In this document: positions 1 to 7,495 of the stretch, in pieces
Layout of the letters: each line of letters opens with the position of its first letter
Position numbering within the stretch: position 1 is the first letter of the stretch
From: JAVBNU01 sp031551265
GTDB taxonomy: Bacteria; Cyanobacteriota; Vampirovibrionia; Gastranaerophilales; Gastranaerophilaceae
Assembly: GCA_031551265.1 (NCBI GenBank)
Contig: JAVBNU010000078.1
Coordinates: 1-23,203, forward strand
Reading direction: 5' to 3'
Length of the DNA stretch: 23,203 nt
Translations under genes and position numbers: made by a program
The notes under the pieces: model-generated
The model's database searches: none
Seen by the model: the letters and a program-made list of their open reading frames with translations, nothing else
What the model was told of the DNA's origin: nothing

Positions 1-34
1 GAATTGCAATTTGATTTCTTTATTTTACACTACG

Positions 35-79
35 GGCATTAATTTCACAAACATTATCGGCATTAGTTTTACAAAATTT
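35..79. repeat. Imperfect 21-nt direct repeat upstream of ftsZ
   Basis: Two 21-nt units begin at 35 and 59. Both read GGCATTA(A/G)TTT(C/T)ACAAA near their start and match at 17 of 21 positions. They are spaced 24 nt apart, about two helical turns, and lie 140-185 nt before the ftsZ start. This could be a pair of regulator sites or chance in AT-rich DNA. I see no other gene in 1-218 and no clear sigma70 promoter. Confidence 0.35.
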
Positions 80-218
80 AGTATCAAAATTGAATAACCT
101 GAAATTATTAAGTTTCTATAATAATTTTCGCTTAATTCCTTTACTATTGTATTTTTTTTGAATAAAATGTAGGTAGTGAAGTATTTAAAAAAATATTAGA
201 CAACAAAGAGGAAATAAA

Positions 219-1364
219 GTGGAAAATTTTGGAACAGATATTTTTGGGAAACCATATGGAGAAGGTAATCAATCATACAATCCTACTGCAGGTCCCGCTA
301 ATATAAAAGTTATAGGTGTCGGCGGCGGCGGTGGCAATGCTGTCAACCGAATGATTAAATCCGGTTTAGCCGGTGTTGACTTCTGGGCTATGAATACTGA
401 TATTCAGGTTCTTGAAATGTCGTCAGCATCCAACAAAATCCGTCTCGGCTCTAAATTAACCAATGGCCTGGGTGCCGGTGGTGACCCTTCAAAAGGCGAA
501 AAAGCTGCTGAAGAGACCAGAGACGACATTATGAAAGCTCTTGATGGCGCTGATATGGTATTCATCACCGCTGGTATGGGCGGTGGTACAGGTACCGGTG
601 CGGCTCCTGTTGTTGCTAAAATTGCTAAAGAATTAGGCGCCTTGACTATCGGTGTTGTTACAAAACCATTTGAATTTGAAGGCAAAAGACGCTTAAACCA
701 AGCTTTACAAGGTTTGGAAAAATTAAAAGAGACCGTTGATGCTCTTATCGTTATTCCTAACCAAAAATTAATCGAAGTTGTAGAACGTAGAACAACACTG
801 AAAGAAGCTTTCCAGGTTGTTGATGAAGTTCTTTTACGCGGTGTTCAGGGTATCTCTGATATCATCACAGTACCCGGCTTAATCAACGTTGACTTTGCTG
901 ACGTTAAAGCTGTTATGCAAGCCAGCGGCTCTGCCCTTATGGGTATTGGCCGTGGTTCAGGCGAAGGTCGTGCAATGGAAGCTGCTAAATTGGCTATCAA
1001 CTCACCATTACTCGAAACTTCAATCAATGGCGCTAACGGTATCATTATGAACGTAACCGGCGGTCCTGATATGACTTTACACGAAGTTACAGAAGCTGCT
1101 CAGGTTGTACACGATGCTGTTGATGAAAATGCTGTTGTTAACTTTGGTGCGGTCGTTGATGAGCGTATTCAAGGTGAAATTCAAATCACTGTTATCGCGA
1201 CAGGTTTTGAATTAAAAACAAATGATATGAGATCGATGAACGATGATATTGCAAAAGTTGATGCTGCGCAGTTCTTCGCTAATCCTTTAAACACTTCTCC
1301 CAAAACAGGTTCCTCTAAAGAACTCTCAGGAATACTTGATATCCCTGATTTCTTGAAGAAGTAG
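219..1364 (+). CDS. ftsZ: Cell division GTPase FtsZ
   Basis: FtsZ is the tubulin-like GTPase that polymerises into the cytoplasmic Z ring at midcell and recruits the division machinery. The 381-residue product has the nucleotide-binding GVGGGGGNAVNRM stretch at residues 33-45 and the tubulin signature GGGTGTG at 121-127. It also has the NVDFADV synergy-loop region and a C-terminal IPDFLKK peptide that usually binds FtsA/ZipA/SepF-type partners. Length is normal for a short-linker FtsZ. Translation starts at GTG (219), seven bases after AAAGAGG at 205-211. The phrase GVDFWAMNTD resembles cyanobacterial FtsZ (GVEFW..NTD). The gene stands alone, without ftsA or ftsQ downstream, and is closed by its own terminator. 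Confidence 0.98.
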   Translation: MENFGTDIFGKPYGEGNQSYNPTAGPANIKVIGVGGGGGNAVNRMIKSGLAGVDFWAMNTDIQVLEMSSASNKIRLGSKLTNGLGAGGDPSKGEKAAEETRDDIMKALDGADMVFITAGMGGGTGTGAAPVVAKIAKELGALTIGVVTKPFEFEGKRRLNQALQGLEKLKETVDALIVIPNQKLIEVVERRTTLKEAFQVVDEVLLRGVQGISDIITVPGLINVDFADVKAVMQASGSALMGIGRGSGEGRAMEAAKLAINSPLLETSINGANGIIMNVTGGPDMTLHEVTEAAQVVHDAVDENAVVNFGAVVDERIQGEIQITVIATGFELKTNDMRSMNDDIAKVDAAQFFANPLNTSPKTGSSKELSGILDIPDFLKK

Positions 1365-1380
1365 AATAAATTTCAAACTC

Positions 1381-1409
1381 AAAAACCGACCAATTTAGGT
1401 CGGTTTTTT
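1381..1409 (+). terminator. Rho-independent terminator of ftsZ
   Basis: Stem ACCGACC / GGTCGGT with loop AATTTA, preceded by A residues and followed by a run of six T. It begins 17 nt after the ftsZ stop codon. Confidence 0.93.
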
Positions 1410-1452
1410 CTTTGCTAAAAAATTTTGGTGCATATAAGGTAGCCTACCGCTT

Positions 1453-1496
1453 CCTCGTCATGCTGAACTTGTTTCAGCATCTGTCGATTAGTGAGT
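1453..1496 (+). repeat. Solo end of a GTCATGCTGAA palindromic repeat
   Basis: The sequence CGTCATGCTGAACTTGTTTC and the following CAGCATCTGTCGATTAGTGA closely match the left end of the element at 9909-10069. TGCTGAA and TTCAGCA form a short hairpin. No matching right end was seen nearby, so this looks like a solo half element. Confidence 0.75.
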
Positions 1497-1566
1497 TTTG
1501 AAATTAATTTGGGTATATGGTAGAAAAATAGTGTAGTATGGGCTCGCCACCTTACAAACTAAGTAA

Positions 1567-1702
1567 TACGTCAGCCCACGACGTGGGTTGTTTTATTGTA
1601 ATTTAGGCGTAAATAAGTAGGCTATCGTAACAATTTGTAAGCATGATACTCCACTTGTTCACAATATAATCATAATTCAACGTCTAATGTCGTGGAGTGA
1701 CA
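1567..1702 (+). repeat. 136-bp structured dispersed repeat, copy A
   Basis: This aligns without gaps to 21603-21738 over 136 nt, with about 115 identical positions (85%, hand count). The ends carry GTCA and TGAC as an inverted pair. Internal arms include ACTCCAC (element positions 82-88) with GTGGAGT (126-132), and TTTATT with AATAAG. No coding frame is conserved. It may be a MITE-like element or a mobile structured RNA. It lies in the gene-free stretch 1410-1781, which also holds a CAGGTGG/CCACCTG hairpin at 1723-1746. Confidence 0.85.
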
Positions 1703-1781
1703 TAAGCATTGTAGTCTAATAGCAGGTGGACTCGCCAGCCCACCTGAATGTCATTCGTGGAAGAGAATCCAACCTTACAGA

Positions 1782-2219
1782 TTAGCGGAATAAATCATCC
1801 ACAACTTTATCAGTTCTTTTCTTTTCAGCTTCTGCAATTGCTTTTTGAGATACATTGTTAGCTCTTTTTATAACCCTGTCCTCAGAATTTTTAATGCCTT
1901 TAGCTAAGTCACGAAAGAAACCTGATACTGCTTGACGTTCTTCATCTATGCCACTCCAAGCTTCAAGATAGCCATAGATTTTTTCAACGAGACCATCGCT
2001 ATCAGGTATTTCTCCTACTAGGGTTCTTCCTCCATCATCAGGTAAAAATACATCAAGGGTTATATCCATGTCGTTATATCTAAGAGCATCTGAAACCAAC
2101 TCTTTCCCTTGAGCTAATTCATCAGATGCGAATGTTGCGATATTTTTTAAATTTTTTACTGTGTCATCATCTTTGGGTTTGAGACCTGTAAAACTAATGT
2201 TTGAATTTGAAATTTGCAT
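1782..2219 (-). CDS. Orphan 145-residue helical protein with N-terminal FTGL motif
   Basis: I do not recognise a described family. The start is supported by AAAGG seven bases before ATG. The N-terminus (MQISNSNISFTGLKPK) has no signal peptide. Short N-terminal segments ending in FTG or FKG recur, as I recall, in hypothetical proteins of gut Gastranaerophilales, so this may be a lineage-specific tag of unknown purpose. The rest is charged and mostly helical, with a D/G-rich middle (FLPDDGGRTLVGEIPDSDG) and a lysine-rich C-terminal helix. There are no membrane segments and no cysteines. It is monocistronic and flanked on both sides by dispersed repeats, which suggests an accessory gene. Its upstream region carries a G-quadruplex motif on the coding strand. 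Confidence 0.75.
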   Translation of the reverse strand: MQISNSNISFTGLKPKDDDTVKNLKNIATFASDELAQGKELVSDALRYNDMDITLDVFLPDDGGRTLVGEIPDSDGLVEKIYGYLEAWSGIDEERQAVSGFFRDLAKGIKNSEDRVIKRANNVSQKAIAEAEKKRTDKVVDDLFR

Positions 2220-2282
2220 TTTTAAACCTTTCTTTTTTTGTCTCTACACATGCTTAAAATCCAAACAAAAAAAGAATTGTTA

Positions 2283-2307
2283 CCCTTACCCTTACCCTTA
2301 AATCCCC
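2283..2307 (-). other. G-quadruplex-forming motif upstream of the 145-residue gene
   Basis: On the minus strand four G-runs occur in order: GGGG, GGG, GGG, GGG, with spacers of six, three and three bases. This satisfies G3+N1-7. Three of the runs form telomere-like GGGTAA units. The CCCC at 2304-2307 also pairs with GGGG at 2316-2319 as a small hairpin, so two alternative folds compete. It lies about 64 nt upstream of the start codon at 2219, on the coding strand of that gene. Confidence 0.6.
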
Positions 2308-2441
2308 GAAGTAGAGGGGCTTTAGATAAAAAAAATTCGTTTTTACATTTCTTAATAAACACGGCTCGAAAAATTAAATTTTAAAGCGCCATGACAATGA
2401 TGATGCGTGTAACGCACAGCGTCATGATATCTTAACTATGT

Positions 2442-2538
2442 GTCATTCCGGAATTTTTCACGGAAAAATATCCGAAATCTTATTAGCATAGTGTCTTACT
2501 TCCCTGCTGGATAGATCCCGTGTCGAGCACGGGATGAC
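2442..2538. repeat. GTCAT(C/T)CCG palindromic repeat, copy 1
   Basis: A 97-nt element starting GTCATTCCGGAA and ending CGGGATGAC. It is composed of a left hairpin (TTCCGGA.../...ATCCGAA) and a right hairpin GATCCCGTG..GAG..CACGGGATGAC. It matches the copy at 11176-11270, and similarity continues beyond the right tip (TGTATG(T/C)TGGGT(A/G)AT). The left arm is degenerate here. The gene-free stretch 2220-2618 also contains a TGCGTG/CGCA hairpin near 2400-2415. Confidence 0.85.
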
Positions 2539-2618
2539 TGTATGTTGGGTAATACTAGCGCGCCACGAGTCGAAAAATCCATTTTTTTGTACTGGTAGAT
2601 GATAGCCAAACTTGCTAT

Positions 2619-3305
2619 TTAATAATTATAAATCAATGCGCTGGTGTTTTTTTGTGGCTGATTCTGTCTAGCGTTATTAATTATTATGTTCGTGTTTTTT
2701 TCTACCACACCACATTGGCGCTGTTGGTTGACGTCTGATATTGTGCGATTTAGTTCACGATTTACTAACGTGTTGTAGCATTTGTTTTGTGAGCCTCTTT
2801 GGTAATTATTGTTGCATGTGGCAAAATCATTGATAAACAATTGTTTTCTGGCTGCCCAGTAATTATTTTCTTCAATATCAATTTTAGGTGCATTTTTCCT
2901 TTTCGGGCTTGGGTTTGTAGCCGTTAGGTATTGCGCGTTTGCATATTGTGGCGGGGCAAATTGCTCCCACACAGCCGGGTAATTAGGATTCAACTCGGGC
3001 TTTAATATAATAGGCTTATCGCCGCTTATAATATAATGAGTTTTTTTAGTTTTGGCGTTACTTTTTTGGGGTGCGCGTGTTTGCACATTTGAGGCGGTGC
3101 CGGCTTTGGCAGGTGTATTTGAGTTTTGGACATAAGCAGAAAGCTTGCCTTGAGTTGGCCCGTATGTCTCATAACGCTGCACACTGTAGTATCCTTTTGA
3201 GGTCTGATTATTTGCGGCTGTTGATGTTTTAGTCTGAGAGGTTCCCGCAGCAAAAGCGTGTGTACAAATTGACGACAACATAAATATAATTATAATTCTT
3301 TTCAT
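2619..3305 (-). CDS. Orphan secreted protein, 228 residues
   Basis: The start at 3305 is chosen because GGAAGG lies just upstream and the product then opens with a classic signal peptide: MKR, a hydrophobic core (IIIIFMLSS), and an AFA-AG cleavage site near residue 19. An ATG at 3347 would add 14 unrelated residues ahead of the signal. The mature part is Asn/Gln/Thr/Lys-rich and probably disordered to about residue 90. A more ordered segment with Trp/Tyr (YWAARKQLFINDFATC) and three cysteines in the last third follows. No lipobox and no known domain are seen. It is the last gene of a minus-strand run after rqcH, 66 nt downstream. A periplasmic or cell-surface role is likely, but the function is unknown. 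Confidence 0.8.
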   Translation of the reverse strand: MKRIIIIFMLSSICTHAFAAGTSQTKTSTAANNQTSKGYYSVQRYETYGPTQGKLSAYVQNSNTPAKAGTASNVQTRAPQKSNAKTKKTHYIISGDKPIILKPELNPNYPAVWEQFAPPQYANAQYLTATNPSPKRKNAPKIDIEENNYWAARKQLFINDFATCNNNYQRGSQNKCYNTLVNRELNRTISDVNQQRQCGVVEKNTNIIINNARQNQPQKNTSALIYNY

Positions 3306-3371
3306 TCCATATTCCTTCCAACCCGTCTGATAAATTGAATTATACACTAAAAAAAATTGATTTAAAAGCAG

Positions 3372-5063
3372 CTATTCCACAACAATTTCTGCTTCGTTTT
3401 TGAATGTAACGTAGCCAGAGTGTGTGTTTGGAGGCCGTCTTAAGAATTGACGTTTTGTATAAATTATTGAAACTTTGCCTGAACTTTTGCCGTTTGAATA
3501 CTCTTTTGCAAGTTCAGCGCATTTATACAGCGTGTCATTGTCCACGGGCTTGTTTTTTTCTGCCTTTAATAATATATGCGCTCCAGGCATGTTGAGAGCG
3601 TGGAACCACAAATCCTCAGGCGCCGATATTTTAGAATATATGTAGTCATTTTGTTTGTTGTTTTTGCCTATATAGACAGCGAATCCGTTGATTTCGCGCT
3701 TTGGTATTTCAATTTCTTGTTTCGCGGCTTTTTTATCTTTTTGTTTTGCATTTTGCGGCGAAATTTCTTCCTCAATCTGCTGTAGCTCACTGTACGTATC
3801 GGAGTTGGCTACTGAAAATAAATAATCCTGCAGGAGTTTAACCTTTTCTTCTTCTGTTTGAATCAACTCACTCTCAATCTCCAGTGCTTTTTTGGCTTTG
3901 TTATATAATCTGTAATAGTTATTGGCGTTTTCAACAGGTGTTTTTGTCGTGTCTAAATTAACCAAAACCTTTTCACCGGTTGTAAAGTCAGCGAGTTCAA
4001 CTTTGTCGATTAGGCCTTTTAGTACATACAAATTGCCCATAATCAAATCTGCCTTGAGCTTGTAGCCTTCTGCTTTTTCGGATTTCTTGAAATTCTTTTC
4101 AAATTTCGCCAAAGTAGCTTTATTTTTTCTGAGGTCTTTATTTAACCTGTTTTCAAGCGAATTTTGCAGCGCAGAAAATAAAAATTTGCTGTAATTATGT
4201 GTGAAAAATTCATCAATCATTTGATTTACGCTGTCGAATTTGACCGTTAATTCAGAATCATCAAACAATGCATAATAGCTGTAATTGCTGTCACAACAAG
4301 GTGAATATTTTTCGGTAGTTAAATATTCAACCGTTTTTTTATACAAATTTTCCAATTCATCAGGGTTGAAAGCCGTTGCTGTGTCGTAGTTTTTCAAATA
4401 TTTTCGGCAAAGACGCTCGGCGAGCGCTCTTGTTAAGTAATAATAGTTGTCACTCATTAAAATATGGATTTTCTCGATTGATGATTTTATTTCTCTGAAA
4501 AAGTCGTTAAACGGAGTTGCTTCGAGGTATTTTTTTTGCTGCACCGGCGGGTATATGTACGGATAGCCACCAATCAATTCTCTGTCGCGGCTTTTTTCGG
4601 GGCCGATGTTGTGTGCGCAGCCGATTATTGCTTTTGTTTCATAGTTGTAAAGCACGATATTACTGTGTTTACCCATTAGCTCAATAGCAAGACAATACGT
4701 TGTTTTGTCCGAAAATTCATTGTAATTTTCAAACGTAATTTCTACGATTCGCTCACCGTCAACGGCTTTTACATTGATTATTTTTGCACCCTCAAAATGT
4801 TTGCGCAGCAGCATACAAAACATCGGCGGGGCTTGTGGCTGTTTTATTTCACGTTTTTGCTCAGTGTTTTTATTAATGAAACAAAGATGATAAAACTCAG
4901 CGCTTATATTTATATAGAGTTTTTTTGTTTCACTGTGATTGCGCATTGTGAGCAGCAGCTCTTTGCGTGTTGGCTGCTGGATTTTTTGGATTTTGGCATT
5001 CACAAAATAATCAAAGTTCTCTGCTACAAATGCCCTAATTGTCAGTGAATCAATGTTAATCAT
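3372..5063 (-). CDS. rqcH: NFACT family ribosome quality control protein RqcH (Rqc2/FbpA homologue)
   Basis: RqcH binds peptidyl-tRNA-obstructed 50S subunits and recruits tRNA-Ala to add C-terminal alanine tails that mark stalled chains for degradation. The 563-residue product has the expected NFACT length. It has an NFACT-N domain (about 1-200, with PPMFCMLLRKHFEG at 79-92), a charged helical coiled-coil middle (about 290-435), and a C-terminal NFACT-R domain (about 455-545) with PEDLWFHALNMPGAH at 482-496. The catalytically important Asp-Arg pair known from Bacillus subtilis (D97 R98) appears to align with E104 R105, a conservative change seen by eye only. The start at ATG 5063 overlaps the stop of the upstream cyclase-like gene in ATGATTAA, implying translational coupling. 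ATG codons further upstream would give a non-homologous extension. Confidence 0.95.
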   Translation of the reverse strand: MINIDSLTIRAFVAENFDYFVNAKIQKIQQPTRKELLLTMRNHSETKKLYINISAEFYHLCFINKNTEQKREIKQPQAPPMFCMLLRKHFEGAKIINVKAVDGERIVEITFENYNEFSDKTTYCLAIELMGKHSNIVLYNYETKAIIGCAHNIGPEKSRDRELIGGYPYIYPPVQQKKYLEATPFNDFFREIKSSIEKIHILMSDNYYYLTRALAERLCRKYLKNYDTATAFNPDELENLYKKTVEYLTTEKYSPCCDSNYSYYALFDDSELTVKFDSVNQMIDEFFTHNYSKFLFSALQNSLENRLNKDLRKNKATLAKFEKNFKKSEKAEGYKLKADLIMGNLYVLKGLIDKVELADFTTGEKVLVNLDTTKTPVENANNYYRLYNKAKKALEIESELIQTEEEKVKLLQDYLFSVANSDTYSELQQIEEEISPQNAKQKDKKAAKQEIEIPKREINGFAVYIGKNNKQNDYIYSKISAPEDLWFHALNMPGAHILLKAEKNKPVDNDTLYKCAELAKEYSNGKSSGKVSIIYTKRQFLRRPPNTHSGYVTFKNEAEIVVE

Positions 5064-7104
5064 TTTCATCATCTTGCGCTGCTGTAAATTCGTTAACCTC
5101 ATATAGAGCGAGTTTGTTGCCCGGCGTTGACTTGTTAGAAATTGCGCCGGCATAGCCGAATTCTATTGTTTTGTCGCTTAGTTGCGGATTCTTACAGGCT
5201 TTTAGTAAATTATACGCACTGCCTGAGACAAGTACGTTCTTTTTAAATTGATGACATATTTTTTCGATTTTGTAAATTGTATCAATGGTATCGCCGAAGG
5301 CAGTATAGCTGGATAAGTTCTGTGTGCCGATGTTTCCGACTAAAGCTTCGCCTGAATGTACTGCTATTTTCAAGTCAAGTAAAAACTCGTCCTCTTTCGT
5401 GCGTTGTTCGTTTATCAAGCTTGTGATGTTAAGTATTTCGATTGCTGATTTGATTGCGTTTTTGGCATCGCCTTCTTCGCCGGAATCAGATGGCAGCGGC
5501 GCACCCCAGTATGCGATGACGGAGTTGTTGTTGAGTTTGTTAACTGTGCCGTCGTTTTTCAGTGATACCTGGATTATTACATCTAAAAATTCATTTAAAC
5601 GCTCAAAAAGTAAGTCTGACTCAATAGTGTTTGTGAGTGCCGTAAAATCATTGATATTGCAGTACATCGCTGTGATATATTTTTTTTCGGGTTTGAGTGA
5701 AATTTCTTTGTAATTCTTTAATATTTTTGCCAAAACGGATTTTGACACGTGCTTTTCAAATATATTGATAATTACGTTGCGCTGTGCCTGCTTGGCTTGT
5801 GACGCTATAATGGCTGTTATTAAATATGAGAAAATCATAAAATACAGAGGAATCGTAATCGCAATGATGAGTTTTAGTGCAGGTATTGCGTATAAAATCA
5901 TTGCCAGCAACACAAAGCCAAACAACGGCAGGATGCTGAGTATTTTTTTACCGTATTTTAAATTTATAAAAGCAATCAAGTAGCAGAATAAAAATGTCAA
6001 CATCAAATCGGTGAAAATACTTGCAGTAATTGGATATTTCGTTCTGTTTTTGTCGTTTGTGTTTGAGTCTGTCAGGTAGCTGTCTAAAATCGCTGCTGTT
6101 ATTTCACCTTCGGTAAGTTTTTCGCCGTTAGCCAGTGATTTTATTGAAATATTTTCAGGCAGTTCTTCGATTATTATAATTTTGTTCTTGAAGAAACTTT
6201 TGTGGTAAATTTTGCCGTCGATTTTGAATTTGTCGCTAGTGTCGTAAATCCCTGCCAAAACTGCTCCCAGCGGAAACGCTGTGTAGTATTGCTCTTTGGC
6301 TTTGAGGTTTAAGAAAATTTCGCCTTTGTTGTTCATGTTAAATTCGTAATCATTTACGAATAATTTGTGCTTATTGATAGTAATTTCAGCATTTTCGAGG
6401 TTGTTGTATTTTAAAAACGCCGCAAAAGCAGTTGATGGAATGTAGTAGTTTTTGCCTTTTTCTTCAATTTTGTAAATCGGCTTTGAATAACGCACAACAC
6501 CCTGCTCGGAGATTATGTTTGGCACCGCAACTGTCGTGTTGTCCACGAATATATCAGGAATTGGTGAATGTGAATAGTAGGTAATTTTTTTGTCGATATT
6601 GTCATTGTTAACAGTGACTTTTAAAGAGCTTTTTGTCGGTTTGAATTGTATATCAGCAAACTCATCTTCAACACCTGCATCTTTCTTTAAAGTTGATGCT
6701 AAAATTATGTTTTTATATTTGCTCAACGTTTTGGATAAAATAATATCAGGTGAAATTGAGCTGAGAGCAGGATCTTCGTAATTTGATAAATCAAAATTTA
6801 ATAAGATTAATTTAGGCGACCCTTCCTCTAAATATGTAATTAATCTTGATAAAGCAGTACGTGGGAGGTGTTTTCGGTAGTCCTGAAGATCTTTGTACTT
6901 CTTAAAATCGTACTTGGACAAGTCGTCTAAATATAATCGCACGATGTTATCGTTGATTTTGCCCGTGTTGTTCATTGACAGACGTAAATCCAGGAATTTT
7001 GTCTCAATTGCGCTGAACACGCCTAAAATGTTCAAAATAAACGCAAACAGAATGATAGATAGTATAATCAGTAACAATACGATATTTTTAGTCTTTTTAT
7101 TCAT
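5056..7104 (-). CDS. CHASE2-domain membrane protein with degenerate class III nucleotidyl cyclase domain
   Basis: The architecture is typical of CHASE2 cyclases: one N-terminal membrane helix (about 6-28), an extracytoplasmic CHASE2 sensor region (about 35-350), three closely spaced membrane helices (about 360-435), then a cytoplasmic class III cyclase homology domain (about 470-635). ATG 7104 is preferred because AAGGA lies eight to nine bases before it. The ATG at 7113 has only one base of spacing. In numbering from 7113, the first metal aspartate is N486 (YCNINDFT for the usual DIxGFT). The second is N530 (KLNNNSVIAYWG for KFIGDxVMA). The transition-state Asn and Arg are D611 and K615 (GDTIDTIYKI for GDTVNxAxRL). 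HSGEALVGNIG is kept. The fold is clear, but cyclase activity is doubtful, and a regulatory pseudo-cyclase is likely. It is co-translated with rqcH. Confidence 0.93.
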   Translation of the reverse strand: MNKKTKNIVLLLIILSIILFAFILNILGVFSAIETKFLDLRLSMNNTGKINDNIVRLYLDDLSKYDFKKYKDLQDYRKHLPRTALSRLITYLEEGSPKLILLNFDLSNYEDPALSSISPDIILSKTLSKYKNIILASTLKKDAGVEDEFADIQFKPTKSSLKVTVNNDNIDKKITYYSHSPIPDIFVDNTTVAVPNIISEQGVVRYSKPIYKIEEKGKNYYIPSTAFAAFLKYNNLENAEITINKHKLFVNDYEFNMNNKGEIFLNLKAKEQYYTAFPLGAVLAGIYDTSDKFKIDGKIYHKSFFKNKIIIIEELPENISIKSLANGEKLTEGEITAAILDSYLTDSNTNDKNRTKYPITASIFTDLMLTFLFCYLIAFINLKYGKKILSILPLFGFVLLAMILYAIPALKLIIAITIPLYFMIFSYLITAIIASQAKQAQRNVIINIFEKHVSKSVLAKILKNYKEISLKPEKKYITAMYCNINDFTALTNTIESDLLFERLNEFLDVIIQVSLKNDGTVNKLNNNSVIAYWGAPLPSDSGEEGDAKNAIKSAIEILNITSLINEQRTKEDEFLLDLKIAVHSGEALVGNIGTQNLSSYTAFGDTIDTIYKIEKICHQFKKNVLVSGSAYNLLKACKNPQLSDKTIEFGYAGAISNKSTPGNKLALYEVNEFTAAQDDEND

Positions 7105-7495
7105 ACAAAACATTCCTTGCGAATATTATAGTACAAATAGAATTCTTGTAGTTAAATTAGTTAAAAAATGTAACTTAATGAATTAATTCATGCGCTGAGA
7201 TTACTTGTCCAGATTTAGCCCCTCTCCCGCACCGGGGAGAGGGTTGTGAGTTAATATTTTTGTCGTTATCCAACATTTTTCTACCAGCGTCTACTACTCA
7301 ATTAGATATTAACAAAGAAATATATAAAAAGCAGAAGAACCTTTTAAAGGTCTCAATATTCGCTTCTATTTAAAATATTTAATTGTTAAGATTTTGTAAT
7401 ATTTTTCAAAAGTGCGCAATTTTGAACAACGTTTTGTTTTTATTTAAATATAGGTTAGTTATTTTTTATTTAGGTTAGTAAAGGAAGGTATAGTT
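7105..7495. other. Gene-free stretch between divergent genes
   Basis: This 391-nt region separates the divergent cyclase-like gene (minus) and the 600-residue gene (plus). It holds the hairpin repeat at 7220-7243 and, just before the plus-strand gene, two TAGGTTAGT units about 20 nt apart (near 7450-7480). It ends with AAGGAAGG as ribosome binding site. I see no further open frame with a plausible start and no clear -35/-10 pair. Confidence 0.6.
7220..7243. repeat. CCCTCTCCC/GGGAGAGGG hairpin repeat
   Basis: A perfect 9-bp inverted repeat with a 6-nt loop (GCACCG), not followed by a T-run, so it is unlikely to be a terminator. Its composition is far more GC-rich than its surroundings. It resembles the intergenic CCCTCTCC-type palindromes dispersed in many bacterial genomes, and only one copy is in this window. 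Confidence 0.65.

Noticed and set aside
1442..2540. CRISPR array
   Set aside because: Several repeats are present but they are palindromic, of differing families and not regularly spaced with unique spacers.
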